Assembly (NCBI RefSeq): GCF_030936135.1
Contig: NC_082594.1
Span: 129,122,668 to 129,186,667, forward strand
Direction of reading: 5' to 3'
Length of the DNA: 64,000 nt
Source: Gavia stellata
Lineage: Eukaryota; Chordata; Aves; Gaviiformes; Gaviidae
Positions 1 to 13,286 of this stretch are shown here, piece after piece. Each line of letters begins with the position of its first letter. Position 1 is the first letter of the stretch. The position numbers were made by a program, and so were the translations under genes. A model generated the notes under the pieces. The model searched no databases. It worked only from the letters and a program-made list of their open reading frames with translations, and was not told the origin of the DNA.

Positions 1-282
1 AGGGTGTCAGTCTGGCCAGTGGCTTTCGTCGGGGGGCTGCGATATGAATCCCCAAAAGTGAGCCCAGCAGGGAAGGTGGTGGGCTGGAAAACCGTCTTTG
101 ACCCTAACCGTCCCTTTGCTATCGACATGGCTGGATTTGCTATCAGCATCAAGCTGATCTTGGAGAAGCCTCAGGCCAGTTTCAAGCTGGAGGGAGTTAA
201 AGGAGGCTACCAGGAAACCAGTCTGCTGAAGGATCTAGTGACTATGGATGGGCTGGAGCCCAAAGCAGCCAACTGCACAAAG
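1..282 (+). CDS. B3GAT1-like penultimate coding exon (5' cut by window)
   Basis: The exon encodes the acceptor-side half of the GT43 fold, from VSVWPVAFVGGLRYE to EPKAANCTK. It ends at a phase-0 GTGAGC donor. The open reading continues three codons past the donor and then meets a stop in the intron, which supports the splice call. Confidence 0.88.
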
Positions 283-868
283 GTGAGCTGGACAAGAGAC
301 CTTTAAAATACATTCTCCTTGCTGGGTCCTGGCTGCTTTTGCAGCCTCCTGACATGCTCCTTCCACTGTGCCTGCCCTGTGCTGGCGCACATCAGCGCCA
401 AATGGTGCTGGGACAGATGGGCAAAGCCTGCCAAATTCTTCACAGATGCGAAGCTCAGAGAGTGCTGAGGAACAGTTAGTGCTATGCATTCTAACTGTGT
501 TAATAAAGAGCCTCAGCTGTACAATTCGCACCCAGATTGCTTCTCCAAAATCCAGGAGGATAGGCAGAGGGTTGAGGCTGGGGTTTCAGTCCAGAATGAT
601 CCCTCCTCCTTGTCACCGTTTCATGTGCCTGTGAAGTCTCCCTCCTAGGCTCAACCCCTTTGAATCACATGCTTCAAACAGCTGCGAGCCCCAGTTTGCT
701 CAGGATCCCACCCGATGGATCCGCTGCTCTCGGCATTTCCATGGCATCCAGAGCCCCTGACCTCTTTGTGATTCCCTCTAGGTGTTGGTCTGGCACACAA
801 GAACTGAGAGGCCCACTCTGGTTAATGAAGGCAAGCGTGGATTTACAGACCCCAGAGTAGAGGTGTAA
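1..868 (+). CDS. B3GAT1-like beta-1,3-glucuronyltransferase, 3' end of gene (partial)
   Basis: These are the last two coding exons of a GT43 galactosyl beta-1,3-glucuronyltransferase, a Golgi type II enzyme that transfers GlcA from UDP-GlcA to terminal galactose. The visible exons are 1-282 (open at the window edge, frame 1, donor AAG|GTGAGC) and 782-868 (acceptor CTCTAG|GTG, stop TAA). Together they give about 122 C-terminal residues. Family signatures seen are GKVVGWKTVFDP, RPFAIDMAGFA, EPKAANCTK and VLVWHTRTE. From family knowledge of GlcAT-I, the Glu in GGYQETSLL matches the catalytic base, and the His/Arg of WHTRTE match UDP-GlcA contacts. The tail NEGKRGFTDPRVEV resembles GlcAT-P (B3GAT1) far more than B3GAT2 or B3GAT3. 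Several substitutions relative to remembered B3GAT1 suggest a paralogue rather than B3GAT1 itself, so no symbol is assigned. The upstream catalytic half, including DxD, lies outside the window. Confidence 0.9.
782..868 (+). CDS. B3GAT1-like terminal coding exon
   Basis: This is a 29-codon exon including the stop. It begins VLVWHTRTERP and ends DPRVEV. The acceptor is a pyrimidine-rich CCCTCTAG. It joins in phase 0 to the preceding exon and restores the family motif NCTK-VLVWHTRTE across the junction. Confidence 0.88.
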   Translation: MLVWHTRTERPTLVNEGKRGFTDPRVEV

Positions 869-1736
869 GCAGAGAGCCAGCTCCAGGGTGTGAGTACCCT
901 TGTCTTTATTGGTTTTGGCAAGGCAAATAATCTGTACCTGTTTCCTTATTTATGCTATTATTTCCTCAAAGACTGCATATATGATTGTCCCAGTAACTCC
1001 CTTACCATGCCACCCTTTGCACAAGAAGTAGATCCTCATCTTTACCCACTTATGGTCTGCATTTCATACTCATTCAAGCCTCCTTGCAGTCCACATGGAA
1101 GCTTTGCCTGCATACAGACAGGGAGAAAAGCGGCAGAAGAATCCCACGGTTTCACTCGGTAATGACAAACCAAATTCCTCGCTCCCCTATTTCTGCCAGC
1201 TCCAAACTCTCTTTAACGTGGGAATTGTCCTACAGCGTGTGGAAGGAGATCACACTCCTGCAGACAAGCTTTTCCCCAGCAGCCCTGCCACTTCTGCAGT
1301 GCTCCATGCATCCACCTTCGGCTTTTATCCTGCATGAACAACTGTGGTGTGGATGCAGCAGGGAAAGGCTGATGGGACACTTAGACCACCTCAAAAGAGG
1401 AACTAGCAAAGAGTAACCTACACAGACTCCCACAGAGTTTAGGGGCTTGGTACCAACATTACCGGAGCTAGGAATACATCTGCTGCTGAGGAGAAATAGT
1501 GAAGGCACTAGGAGTGCCTTTGTGGTCCACAGAGCCAGGTTTAGCAGCAGGAAGGGGGATTATGGCAACCACCACAGGTGAGGGCAGGAATGTATCAGAG
1601 ATCAATGATAAGTTCCTAGAAGTAGAGACTGATGAAAAACAGGCTTCAGAGGAGCTATGACCTTCTCTGCCAGCTGCCATGCCCTCTGATCCCAATGTCT
1701 GCCCTTGGCAGATTCCTAGCCCAAAAGTCCCATAAG

Positions 1737-1907
1737 AATAAAGGTATCCAATTTGGGAGTACCCAGCTCTTTCTGGAGACTGGACTCATATCTGTGGCAA
1801 GATACAGGATGCTGAATGATTTACTCCTACTTCGGAAGATATTCCAGGGCTGTTTTCAGTCCTGACCCCAATATACACCTCAGCTCAGCTCTACCAGTGG
1901 AAATAAA
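1737..1907 (+). terminator. Candidate polyadenylation signals for the B3GAT1-like gene
   Basis: AATAAA hexamers occur at 1737-1742 and 1902-1907, about 0.9-1.0 kb after the stop codon. These are the first canonical hexamers downstream of the CDS. A 3'UTR of roughly 1 kb would be ordinary, but no transcript evidence is available. Confidence 0.4.
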
Positions 1908-4900
1908 ACTGACAGCTTTTATACAGGCAGTCATGAGTATTTCAACTTCTGCGCTGATCTGCTTTGTGCATTACTAGTTGCTGCATACAGTATTTCCACA
2001 TCATCTCATCATCTCTGAGTGACAGCCATACAAAGAGCGCAAAGTAATGCCAGCGCCTGCACCCCCAGCAGCAGATGGGAGGTTCAGGAGTCAGTTGCCT
2101 AAAGATAGACACCTGGTGCCACCGTCGGGACCCTGGGGTAGCCTACCTGGCCCTCCTGTAGGGCACAAACTGTGTACCATATCTGCCAGCTTTTCATTGA
2201 TATCCCAGATGTCCTAGCGATCCGTAAATGATGCTAGACACCTACACTTAGGCAGCAGCCCCTCTTTTAACCTGTGCTTCTGTGGAATCCACTAGCAGTA
2301 ACGAGCTCATTTTACATGACCACCCATGCTGGGTCTGCAGTAGGCTAAAGTTATGATTGCCCAAACTCAGCTCACAAGGACTCGGAATCCAGTTAGCTGG
2401 TCTGGAGGTACCACTTACTTTGTAAAGGATGAGCAGGCTTATAAAAACGGATTAGATCTGCCTTGCCTACTTGTCAGAGGAGGGGTTGACTGCTCCACTA
2501 CAGAGTGTGGATGTTCTCATAAATGTGCCATTTAGGTATCGGCGCTTTTGTCCTCACCTTCTCTCACCAGCCAAACACTCAGCCATTCTCAGTGAGAAAG
2601 CCACACACCTGCTATGGATTCTCATGGGAATGGCTCCCCGTAAGTCATTTTTTGTGGCAAAGGGAAGCGACAAGTCTGAGAGATCAAGACAGTGCCACCC
2701 ATTCACCAGGAGGACTTGCACCCTTATCCAGAGCCATCCACTCAGGGTGCTTTCAAGCCAGAGTCTCGGCTGGGCCAGCTCTGTAGATTTTGAAGGGGCT
2801 CTTCCACCTGCATTAGCAGAGAATTTGACTTCTGCACTACCGTCTGCCATGTGTGGCGGCTGCTCTGACCTGCCAAGTGGGCAGGTGGCATCCACTCCAG
2901 GAGACACCTGCATGGTAAATTGCTTGACTGGGCAATCAAGTAAAATCATTAGATTCCCCCCTGCTTAAAGTTTTAAAATGAGATCTCTGCTGATGTCTGT
3001 GGTGTTTTGGAGGTCCTTACTATCAAGGCTGCTGAGCTTCAGAACCTTGACAGACATGATCTAGATAAGCCAGCACTGAGAAAAAAAAGAGGTAAAATTG
3101 CTCCCCTGAGGATGTTCTGTTCTCAGACACAAAAGGGAGACTATTTCTGTCTTCCCCTCCTGGCAATTAGTCCTCGCTGAGGTCCAGATCGAGCCAGTCA
3201 AGTCCCAGACCTCCCAGAGACCTCTTTCCCCTTGAACACCTGCAGATGTGAGCCAGGCAGACATTGCTTGGTGCAGGATTTGGTGCTCTGTTAATCTCTA
3301 GTTGGGGCACTTGCATGGCTGCTTGGCACGTGTGCCTACTTGGTGGATTGCCACACACAAGGGACCTGCCGATCACATGAACTGCAAAGACCAGGCTTCA
3401 ACGGGTGCTGCATAAAAGGCAGTTATTTTGTCCCAGCTGGAATTCACTCTCTTCCCTGCCTGCATTCCCACCACCCTTAGCTGTGTCCAGCTGAACCACA
3501 GCAGTTTTTGTGAGTCTGGGGGAGAAAACTCTATGGGCCAAATCAGAGCAGATCCGCAAAGGGGAAGCAATAAGAGACATCAGGGTTTTGCTTTTCACAA
3601 GAGACAACAAAAAGAAAAAGAAGAGCTCAACATTTAAAAAAAGGAAAGTGTTTTTTCTTTTCTGCACTAGAAATTCTGCTTTTTTTGCTGCCCTGAGAAC
3701 CATTAGGCAGGATCTGAGATGTGCTGGGATTGAGGATCGGGGGTGAGATCCTCAGCTACTTCCCCAGCCTCTCCATGCAAAGTGGAGGAGCGGGAGGGAC
3801 AAAAAGAGGATCTCTGAGCCCATCTTCAGGTGGACAAAGGTTTTCAATGTGGAGATATTGTAGGAAATGGCTGTAAACCTGGTCTCTGAGAAACACTGTG
3901 GGGACATGCAGAGTAGGAAGGGGACTGTGGAGGATGGGGGAAATCCTTGGGGTTGTCTGTATTGCAAAAGGGGCCACAAAGCAACCAAAAGCTATCACAG
4001 CTATACAATCCCTGCCGACTGTATTGAAACCCCCTCAAAACACAGGCTTTGGCATCTGAGAGCAGGAGACGGAAATTAATTTCATTTCATATATTTCTTT
4101 GTTAAAATCCTGAAAATTATCACTCAAGATTGCTAACATCTATTTACAGGCATCAGAGAGAGAAGAGTTTGCTTAGGTTAGCATAGGACTCCTGCTGCCT
4201 TGTGATATTTGGTAACAGGGAAAGAAGTTCACCTGCATTTCAGAGCTTCCAGACAGACTGAACAGGGATCCTCAGATCTCATCCTCCAGCTCTTTCTTTA
4301 AAAAAATATCAGAGAGGTTAAAATAATGATTTTATGGGGAGAAAAAAAAATCCTTCAAAAACTTTTTCTAATTCATAAATAAAATACCCCAGCTAGGACT
4401 CCGTATTGCAGATAGGACAAGCAGCTCTTCAGCCGTATCCCCAGCCCGAAGCTGTGCGTAGCGTGGTTGAGGAACCTGGTTACTGTTGCCTGCCTCCTGT
4501 CTCCCTGAGCCAGGGGACAGCCCTGTTGGAAATGCGTCTCCTGCCCTGTTGTACTGGATGTGGTATCAACACCTCTATCTCCTTCTTACCTCATCTTGTG
4601 TTTGTTTTGACAGAGGCAGAGGGCAGTGATCGTTCCTGAAATTTGTCAGCAACCACAGCAGCTGCGCACACTGCCTGTTCTGCCCGGCCCTCTGCTCCGC
4701 CGCCGGAGGATGATAAACACCCCCAAACGCAGCCATGCCGATCAGCTCCCACTGCCCGAAACCTGGTAACAAGCAGGGACAGAGCTGATGTGATGCCCTG
4801 CGATCCTACAGCTCTTCACCTTTGACTTCGTGCCCTGGCTCCCGTTCCCCACCTGGGAGAGGAGTGCTTCCCTTCCCCTGCGGGCTCTGTGTTTTTAACC

Positions 4901-6966
4901 ATTCGTTAAAATTTATTAGATGCGATCTCCATTCTTGGCTGTGCCAGCACAGAGGCTGAAATCCAGGATGGGTGCAGGTGCCTCTGAAGAGCCCTCCTGG
5001 CATATCATCAAACCTGAGCTTCAGTACAGCAGCCGCGAGCTGCAGTGGTTCAAGGACAGGAGTTGTCACAAAAGCACAAATGTGGACCTGTCGGCCTGAG
5101 GTTGGTATACTCTCAAAACAGCTATAAAACAAAGCTGGCCTGAGAGAGGCTCTCCCTCTGAAGGATGCACTCAGATGCCTACACAGATCAGCCTTCAGTC
5201 TTGGGGAGGGAGCTGTGCTGAAGCGCCTCATTTTGGGTTTGGGACTTCAGAAGGGATCTGGTGCCTGCGCCTCAGCTGAGAACTAGAACTGCCCTCACTT
5301 AAGGTTGTTTTGGAAAATGCTGCCCCAGATCCCCAGGCCCAGAGCCCTCTGGATAAAGTTCCTCTCCCGCTCAGGGAGACCCGGCAGGTACTGCACCTCA
5401 AAGGCCATACCTCCATGTCTCGCTGCAGAGATCAGAAAGCAGGGGCAAAGATGGGTGGACTTGAAAGTGTTGTTCCTAGCCTAGAACCCTGCTGCAACAC
5501 TGTCAGGCACTTCAGTAGCCTTGGATCACGCATACAGACTTGCTTCCTAGACCTGCAGAGAGGAAGACACCTCTCTGGGGTGGAGGTGGGTGAGAAGTGC
5601 TCGGAGAAGAGGAACCCTCAGCCTGCATTCATCTCCTGTGAGAACGTCAAGGAATATGGAGAGACATCATCAGGAAACATATCTTGAGCACGTAGATGAC
5701 AACTGAAATAGCAAATGTGACAAGGTTTTCCAGCTGGACTTTGAAAGGCATGTGTGGTCCTGTGAAGAGAGAGGAGACAGCGTCATGCGGAAGGGTTTCC
5801 CTTTCCCTCAATAAAACAGGAAGACAGCCAGGTGGAAAGCAGCCCGCAGAGGAGGAGGTGGCAAACGAGGACCGAAGGAAGGATGCACTGGATTAAAAGC
5901 ACAAGTGTTGGTACCATGTGTGCGCGTGGGGAGTGGTGTTGCTGTGACTTTTCTAGGCAGGTTCCTTGAATGACCCAGAAACCCCTCCGAGCACATCTTG
6001 AAAACCATCTTCACTCAGGCCATGAGAAACAAGGCTTTAGGCATTCAAAACACATCGAGGATTTCACAGCTGGGGGAAAGTTATGGGCAATTGACTCACC
6101 CCCCGCCCAAGAAATTCTGGGCTGGAAGGAGACTTATTTATTTGTTGATTTATTTATACTAGAATTCTTCTCTGCCTATTCCTTGTTTAGTTTTGGTTTT
6201 TAGCTTAGATCACCTGACATGCTCATGAAGAAAGCATATTTTCCCCTCGCCCCAGACTCTCGCAGAAGAACAGTAGAGCTCGGCGTTCACCGATGAATGT
6301 CGTATGTTCTGCGCTCCCTGGGGTTTCTTTACAGTGGTGTCTTAAACTGGCAAAATAATCAGAAACACAGCAAGGAGGAGAGTACAGCGAATGGAATTAC
6401 AGTTCCTTTATGCAAGAGACGTGGGTGGCACTAAGTTTCTGGCTCCGCAGCAATCATAGTGAGGTAAAAACTTGTGCAAAAGAGTGCCTCACTCAGCATA
6501 GAGACCCCATGAGATCTCAGGAAGCCTCCATGAAGGGGGCTCTTCAAAGGGTATCTGAGAGAGGGAGTTGGTCCATGTTCCCTCACATGGGGAAGGAGCA
6601 GCCGTGCATCCTGCTGTGGGAGGGGGGCTAAAGTACAGGAGGGGGCAAAGGGGGGAGATGCCTCCTATCAGAGAGGAAGGCAGGAGAAATCAAAGAATAG
6701 GCAGCAAATAGAGAAATGGAGGATGCATTTAGTGAGACTTAGGCCAGGGTCTTTCTGGATGAACACACCCAGCACTACAAGGCCACCCTGCCAGCCATCT
6801 CAGCACAAATGAAAACTGAATGGGCCATGCAAATGGTGTCTTCTCTGGGCCCTAGAAAGGTCCTTAAAGAGGAAGGGTCTGGTATACTGGCACTGGATAG
6901 CATGAAAGAAGCCTGGCGTCTACAAAACACTTTTCATTCTCCGTTTCTCAGAGCTTTGTGTCCTGT
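1908..6966. other. Intergenic, no gene recognised
   Basis: Short open frames occur on both strands (for example 2471-2968 plus and 2554-2949 minus), but they overlap each other, show no family motif and lack splice or codon-bias support. I see no repeat family that I can name. Confidence 0.5.
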
Positions 6967-7561
6967 CCTCTTGTGGTGGGTTGACCTTGGCTGGATGCCA
7001 GGTGCCACTAAGTTGCTCTATCACTCCTCTTCCTCAGCAGAACACGGGGGGAGAAAATAAGAAAAAAAACTCATGGGTCAAGATAAAGGCAGTTTAATAC
7101 AGCAAAAGCAAAGGCCGCGCATGGAAGCAAAGGAAAACAAAAGATTTATTCTCTACTTCCAATCAAAGGGCAATGTCCAGCCACTTCCCGGGAAGCAGGG
7201 CTTTGGTACGCGTAGCGGTTGCTCCGGAAGACAAACGTCATAAATAACAAATGCCCCCCGCTTCCTCCTCTTCTCTTAGCTTTTATTGCTGAGCAGACGT
7301 CATATGGTATGGACTATCCCTTTGGTCAGTTTGGGTCAGCTGTCCTGGCTATGTCCCCTCCCAAGATCTTGCCCACCCCCAGCCTACTGGTGAGGGGGGA
7401 ATGTTGGAGAGACAGCCTTGGTGCTGTGAGAGTGCTGCTCAGCAGTAGCCAAAACACTGGAGAGGTGTCAACACCTTTCTAGCTACCAATACAAAGCCCA
7501 GCACTATGAGGGCTGCTATGGGGAAGATAAACTCCATCTCAGCCAGACCCAATACACCTCT
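6967..7561 (+). mobile_element. Solo LTR, avian ERVL-like, with 5-bp target-site duplication
   Basis: The element runs from TGTGGTGGGTTGACC at 6972 to CCAGACCCAATACA ending at 7556, so it has TG...CA termini and is about 585 bp. It is flanked by the direct repeat CCTCT (6967-6971 and 7557-7561). A 5-bp duplication is typical of ERVL-class integration. Two related copies lie at about 43131-43608 and 57165-58091. No internal gag/pol sequence is attached, so it is a solo LTR left by recombination between paired LTRs. Assignment to an avian ERVL family is from memory of the terminal sequences. Confidence 0.85.
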
Positions 7562-10500
7562 GCAGAAGGTAACAGGCCTTGCACTCCAGTGGGCTTGGCC
7601 ACCCCATCCCTGCCACCAGGCAGGTGGGCTCAATGCTTCCACCCAGCATTAAACCAAGATTAAGTCCACTTCTCTGTGGTTTTGATGAATGAGCGAAAGT
7701 GAGGGAATAAAGGATTTATGATCCTCCATTTTCCCCTCTGAGATGGGCAGAATTTCAGCCCGTATGAACAGGAGGGGATATGGTGATTAATTCCCTGGCC
7801 TTTAATCTCACGCAGGTCCTACACAGGGTTTTCGCACTGCCAGTGTGTGTTTGTAGGAAGAGTCTATTCCCATTGCAAAGGACGCCCTCCACATAGGTGT
7901 TTTTAGAGAGTTGTTCTCTCTGCACCCCTATAAGAAAGAAATATTATTATTCCTGGTTTTCCCACTGGGGACCTGGATTCCAGTGATATGAGCTGCACTA
8001 TCAGGTCAGTGCCAGTCGGAGCCTGCTCTCACGGCCAGCCCTATCGCACCATCTCCATTCTTGCCCCAGCCTGGCCCTGTGGAAGACGGTTTCTGTGAAT
8101 CAAGAAATTCTGTCAGTCACTAAATTGTGCAGGAGCAAGACCTTGTATGGACAGCGTGGATGTACACAGGTGATATTCCAGGCTAGCAGACATTTGGACC
8201 TGTTCAGCACAAATACTCTTTTCTCTGTAGAGCAGCCTAAGGACAGCAAGGACTACTGCCGGCCAAGGCGTATCAGCTAAGGGTAGGTGAGTAAGAGACA
8301 CCACAAGTTAAGATGGCTGTTTGTTAGCAGAGCTGGGTGGGAGAGGCCAGGAATGGAGCAGCGGTCAGAGTTACAGGCTTCAGGGAAAGTGAATACAGTG
8401 AATGCAATAAGGAGGGAAGCTGAAGATCAAGCCTGAAATGTTTAAAGAAGAGAAGGCATCCCAGCGCCTCATTTTTACTAGCATATTAGTATCTGATATT
8501 CATATTCTCTGAGATTCATCCAATTAACCAACCAATGAATATTCCTAACATTTCCTGTTGCAGAAAATACTATTGACGAAGGAAAGAGAATGTCAAGAAA
8601 GTAATTTTTAATGGTTATTTATTTATATTGAATGGTACTAGAGCGTTATTAAATATTATGTGAATAGTACGATATTGCACCATTGTCTGGTCTTGCAGCA
8701 TAAGTGCTTACTTCTTTTCCAGGAAAACACAGCAGACTCTGTAATCAAGAATGTATCAGTTTTAGTTGTTCTCATTTTAAGGGTACTCCCTTCAGTCTTC
8801 ATCTGACCCAAATGCCACAAGACAAATTCAAGCAAGAACATTTCAGGTCCTTGAGACTGCTGCCTGCATTATGGAGATGAAGGAAAGAGACAGGAGGAGA
8901 CAGGAGAGTATAGCCTGAACTCCATAGTCTTATGGCATCTCTAGCAGCAAGTTTGTCATTTTGGTGATGTGGTGATAGTCCCTACCGAGATTGCCCTCTA
9001 AAGGTGCTGACCACAACTCAGAAGTGGGTGGTGGTCAAAACATAGGGCAGGCAGTCAGATCTCCATCACAAGGGAGAGGGGAAAGGTGCCACAAACTGTC
9101 TCAGTGCAATGGCAAGCTGCGTTGCACGGTCATGCCTAAACAAGGCTGCTGCTGGCAGTGAGCAGGCTGCCCAATTTCTGTGGAGGTCTACTGGGACGTT
9201 ATGAAATCTGTCCTGCAGGGTTCACGGTATCCACTCCAGCTCTGTTGGGCCAGCCAGCTCCTGCAAACTGTCCTCCCCTCTGGGAAGAGCCAGGACAAGC
9301 TCTCCTGGCCACAGTATGGTAAGACACAAGGGATCTCCTGCAGGAATGTGCACAAGCATCACATCTCAGGTCTCAGCAAAAATTGATCCAAGGTCATATA
9401 TCCATGTTGCCTGTCTGCTCTGTGAAAAGTCTCTCCCAAGTGGTTCTGGCGGCCATGAAACCTCTTAAGACATGTTTTTCAGTTTCCTTCCTTCCTCCTG
9501 GAGGAGGACCAGTTGCTCAGGACAGGAAGCAATGGGAAGCAGGCAAGGGCAGTAGCTTGTGGTGCTCTGCAATACAGCCCCACTGCATCTCCTGGGGCAA
9601 GGGGGAGACACCCAGGAGCAGCACCAACAGGGTAAGGAAGGGCAAGCTAAGGCATGACAAGGTCTAGTCTTCCTCACCAACTGCACACTGTTTCAGTCCC
9701 TGCTTCTGCCAGTCCCTGTAAGCCACAACCCACTGGGAAAAGTGTATGAACTCTCATTGGGGCACTGGATGTCAGTGCAATGGGATCAGGTAGGGAAACA
9801 ACTCTAGTCTCTTGGTTCCTCCTTCTCTCTCCAGACCAGAGCAGAATGGATGGGCCTATTTGACAGGAGCCCACTGTTGGCTAATCCAGAAGCCTGGGAG
9901 AAGCTAGCAGACCCAGGTCCTGTTTCTAATGTTCTCACCGATTTACTCTTGTCAGTTGGCCAAGGTACGTCACATCAGCTATCTGTAACTTTGGGGTTTT
10001 TTAACAACAAGGGACCCACCTCCCAGAAACATGGAAGCACTTTTAAGACTCTTTTGAGGAAGCACTGCTAAAAATGTAGCATACTAGAGTACAAGTCATT
10101 CCATCCCTGTGTAATAAAAAAGTCACATTCACAAAGGCTTTGCTTAAAGTGCAATGCGAAATTCACAAGCCAAGATCCTGTGAAAGGCTGAGAAAGAACT
10201 GCCGTGGCCACAGGTACCTGAAATGTCCACCCCACTAGAAAACACTGTCACCCTCAAAAAAGAGGGACAGCTCTGCTTGGCTATGGTGGCTGAAAGCCTC
10301 TACAATGCCTCAACAAGGATGAATGCTACCTTCCTCTTCCCTTGACAGAAACCTCAGGGATCAGGAGGGCAGTGGATAAGACACATTGACTGACGCTGCC
10401 TGAGCACCCTGTTTGGTAGCCCTGTGTTACACCAGCGCATTGTTCCTCCCCTCCTTGGGCCCTCCGTTTTCAAGGCCAAGCTTCCCAGCCACTCTGCTGT

Positions 10501-12445
10501 ATTTTCAACAGGGGTCTGGTGCAGGCCCCAGGAGACAAAGCAGGGAGGAGAAGGGGAAGGAGAAAGAGCAAGCAAGAATGAATCTTATTAAACGGAGCGA
10601 GGTACTTCTCTCAGTCTCTCATCACATGCGGGCTGATTGGAGGTGAAATTACACTTGGAGGAGGGGAAGCCCCCCTCCCCTGGGACAATCCAGAGGCTCT
10701 CGCACAAACTTAATTTCAAGCTCTGTTGAAGATGGTGTTTGTCTTTTTTTTTTTTTTTTTACATGCATTCAATTTAATTTCTCAGGCAGACATGTGAAAA
10801 TGAGAAAGGCAGACCTTTGACTGTGAAGACAGCCCGGTGCCTGCTTCTTACAGATCCAGTCTCACATTGTTTTCCTCCATCACTGCCCTCAATAAATCTG
10901 TGCGCTGGGGTTGCTAAAATGCCCACCACCTCCCTTCCATGCTTCAGTGGAGACAGTTAAATTATTTTTCTTTGCATTTAAGCAATGCAGTTCATTTTTA
11001 ATTCAAAACACCCCTCAGCTTTTGACAGCTCTGCTTAAAACAGGAGCACTGTGACCTTGAAAAGGATCGGACGTGCTGGCACCATGAAGTTCTGATCTGT
11101 ACCCTGCTCTCCAGTCCGTACTTGCTTGCTCTCTTGAGAGAAGGTGGCTCATGGTGGTTTCTGATCCACCCATATCAGTGTTGATGGTTGAAGGGGAAGG
11201 AGAAAAACTGCATTTGGTTTCGGAAGGCTCCCGACGGAGATGTTCCTGGAAATTCAGCTCTCCCAGCCCGCACAGAAGCACGTGCTGTTCGGCTCCTCTG
11301 CAGAGAGTTGATCTGGCTAGTTGCATGCTAGTTTTCCAGTCTTGAGAGCTATATATACACAGGTAAAAAACCAGCTTGGGGTAGGCTGTTGCCTTTCCAG
11401 CTGACCTGCTTCTTGTGCCCAGGAACAGATGCAAGGTGATGATTTTTACAACTAAGCCCTGACTGCCAGGAAGTTAGAAGAGCTGCTGGTGCAGGACGGT
11501 TCCAGTGGGTCCAGCTTCTCCCTGCCTCTGAGACAGATGGAGGCAGACAAGCCTTGCCCAACGTACTTCTGCATCACGATTTCCTGCTGTGACCCAAGGG
11601 AGGATCACGAGCAAAGCATAAAGCGTAAAGCAGTACAACTGCTGTCTGCAACCCCATGTCATACCATGAAAATCCTGGTTCCTCTGTTTGTTTCATGGTT
11701 GACGCAGGGATTAATTCTGTCCTGTCCGTGGCATGGTACTTGCTGGAGCTTTCAGCAGAACAGTGAGCGTTGCTTTGTTTTATGGAGGGGAAGACAAGAA
11801 GGGCGGGTTCGCCATGGTCAGGTGGGGAGTGGCACAGGGAGAACGTAAATGGTAGAGACTCACAGCGGTGCGCAAGAGAAGCAATCTTTGCAGCAGCAGC
11901 ATTAGGTGGGTTTCAATAAAGCAAGACTTTGCCCAGGCAAAAGAAATGTTAAATACATTTTTTATTTTAAAAAGCAATTAATTTAAAATTAAATGTGAAA
12001 TGATGACAATTTATATCCAGGCCTTAAGCAATCCACTTAAATTGAATAATGAGTTGTTCTGCGCAGCAGAATGATTGAGGTCACGTTTCCTGCAGATACG
12101 TCCCTTACATCTTAGTCCAGCTCTGAAGCAAGAGTAATCCCATATCCCCGTAAAAATGCTATCACCCTCTCCCCTCATCTTTTTCACATGCCACCCCATT
12201 TGGAGGGCAAACAGCAGCACGTGCTTTGCCTGGTTTGGGGCCAGGTGACAGGAGCTGACTGCCCAGCCAGTAGCTACGCCTTGGAGTGGGACGGGAGGCT
12301 GAGCTAAGGGTGCCTTCCCCTTCTGGCTCACACAAATTTCCTCTGCTCTGCTCAGTGCAAACGCAGCCACTGACTTTTCTTTGAAGCCTTGTAGGAATTT
12401 AATATCGGTAAGACTTCTTTTCCTCTGCCAAATTTAAGTGAAAAT
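7562..12445. other. Intergenic, no gene recognised
   Basis: Only shadow open frames are seen. It includes a T17 run at 10744-10760 and AT-rich stretches near 8460-8660 and 11940-12010. Nothing with splice-flanked coding character was found on either strand. Confidence 0.5.
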
Positions 12446-13286
12446 GAGCAACACCATTCAGTGTGACCTGGACAGGCTGGAGAGTTGGGCGGAGAGGAAC
12501 CTTATGAAATCCAACAAAGACGATTGTAGGGTACTGCACCTGGGGCGGAATAACCCCGTGCATCAGTGCAGGTGAGGGGCCGACCTGCTGGAGAGCAGCT
12601 CTGTGGAAAGGGACCTGGGAGTCCTGGGGAACAACAGGACGACCATGAGCCAGCAATGTGCCCTTGGGGCCAACAAGGCCAGTGCCATCCTGGGGTGCAT
12701 GGAGAAGAGTGCAGCTAGCAGGTCGAGGGGGGGTTATCCTCCCCCTCTGCTCTGCCCTGGTGAGGCCACATCTGGAGTACTGTGTCCAGTTCTGGGCTCC
12801 CCAGTTCAAGAAGGACAGGGAGCTGCTGGAGAGGCTACAGCAAAGGGCTACAAAGATGATTAGGGGAGTGGAATATCTTTCTTATGAGAAAAGGCTGAGG
12901 GACTTGGGCCTCTTAGTCTGGAGAAGAGAAGACTGAGGGGGGGATCATATTAATGCTTATAAATACTTCAGGGGTGGGTGCCAGGAGGATGGGGCCAGTC
13001 TTTTTTCAGTGGTGCCCAGTGACAGGACGAGAGGCAACGGGCACAGACTTGGTCATAGGAAGTTCCATCTCAACATGAGGAGGAACTTCTTTACTTTGAG
13101 GGTGGCAGAGCACTGGAACAAGCTGCCCAGAGAGACTGTGGAGTCTCCTTCTGTGGAGATACTCAGAACTCTCCTGGACACATTCCTGTGCGATCTGCTC
13201 TGGGTGACCCTGCTCTGGTGGGGGGTTGGACGAGATGATCTCCAGAGGTCCCTTCCAACCCCCATCATTCCGTGACTCTGTGATTT
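12446..13286 (+). mobile_element. CR1 LINE fragment, 5'-truncated, sense on plus
   Basis: This is the 3' end of a CR1 non-LTR retrotransposon. It starts near GACCTGGACAGGCTGGAGAG and ends in the CR1-type tail CATTCCGTGACTCTGTGATT. A broken piece of the ORF2 C-terminal region is readable around 12740-12930 (motifs [15 protein letters not shown] and [13 protein letters not shown]), with the frame shifting between neighbouring segments. The element is dead. It sits about 150 bp upstream of the CpG island of the next gene. Confidence 0.92.

Noticed and set aside
1-868. Calling the glucuronyltransferase B3GAT2 or B3GAT3
   Set aside because: The GKVVGWKTVFDP and NEGKRGFTDP segments fit the GlcAT-P type, not the B3GAT2 tail (NLANEPKYH-like) or the B3GAT3 tail.
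2471-2968. 165-codon plus-strand open frame in the intergenic region
   Set aside because: Overlaps a similar-length frame on the other strand, has no recognisable motif, and no splice or promoter context.
12011-12370. 119-codon minus-strand open frame upstream of the CR1
   Set aside because: No motif, low-complexity flank, no splice support.
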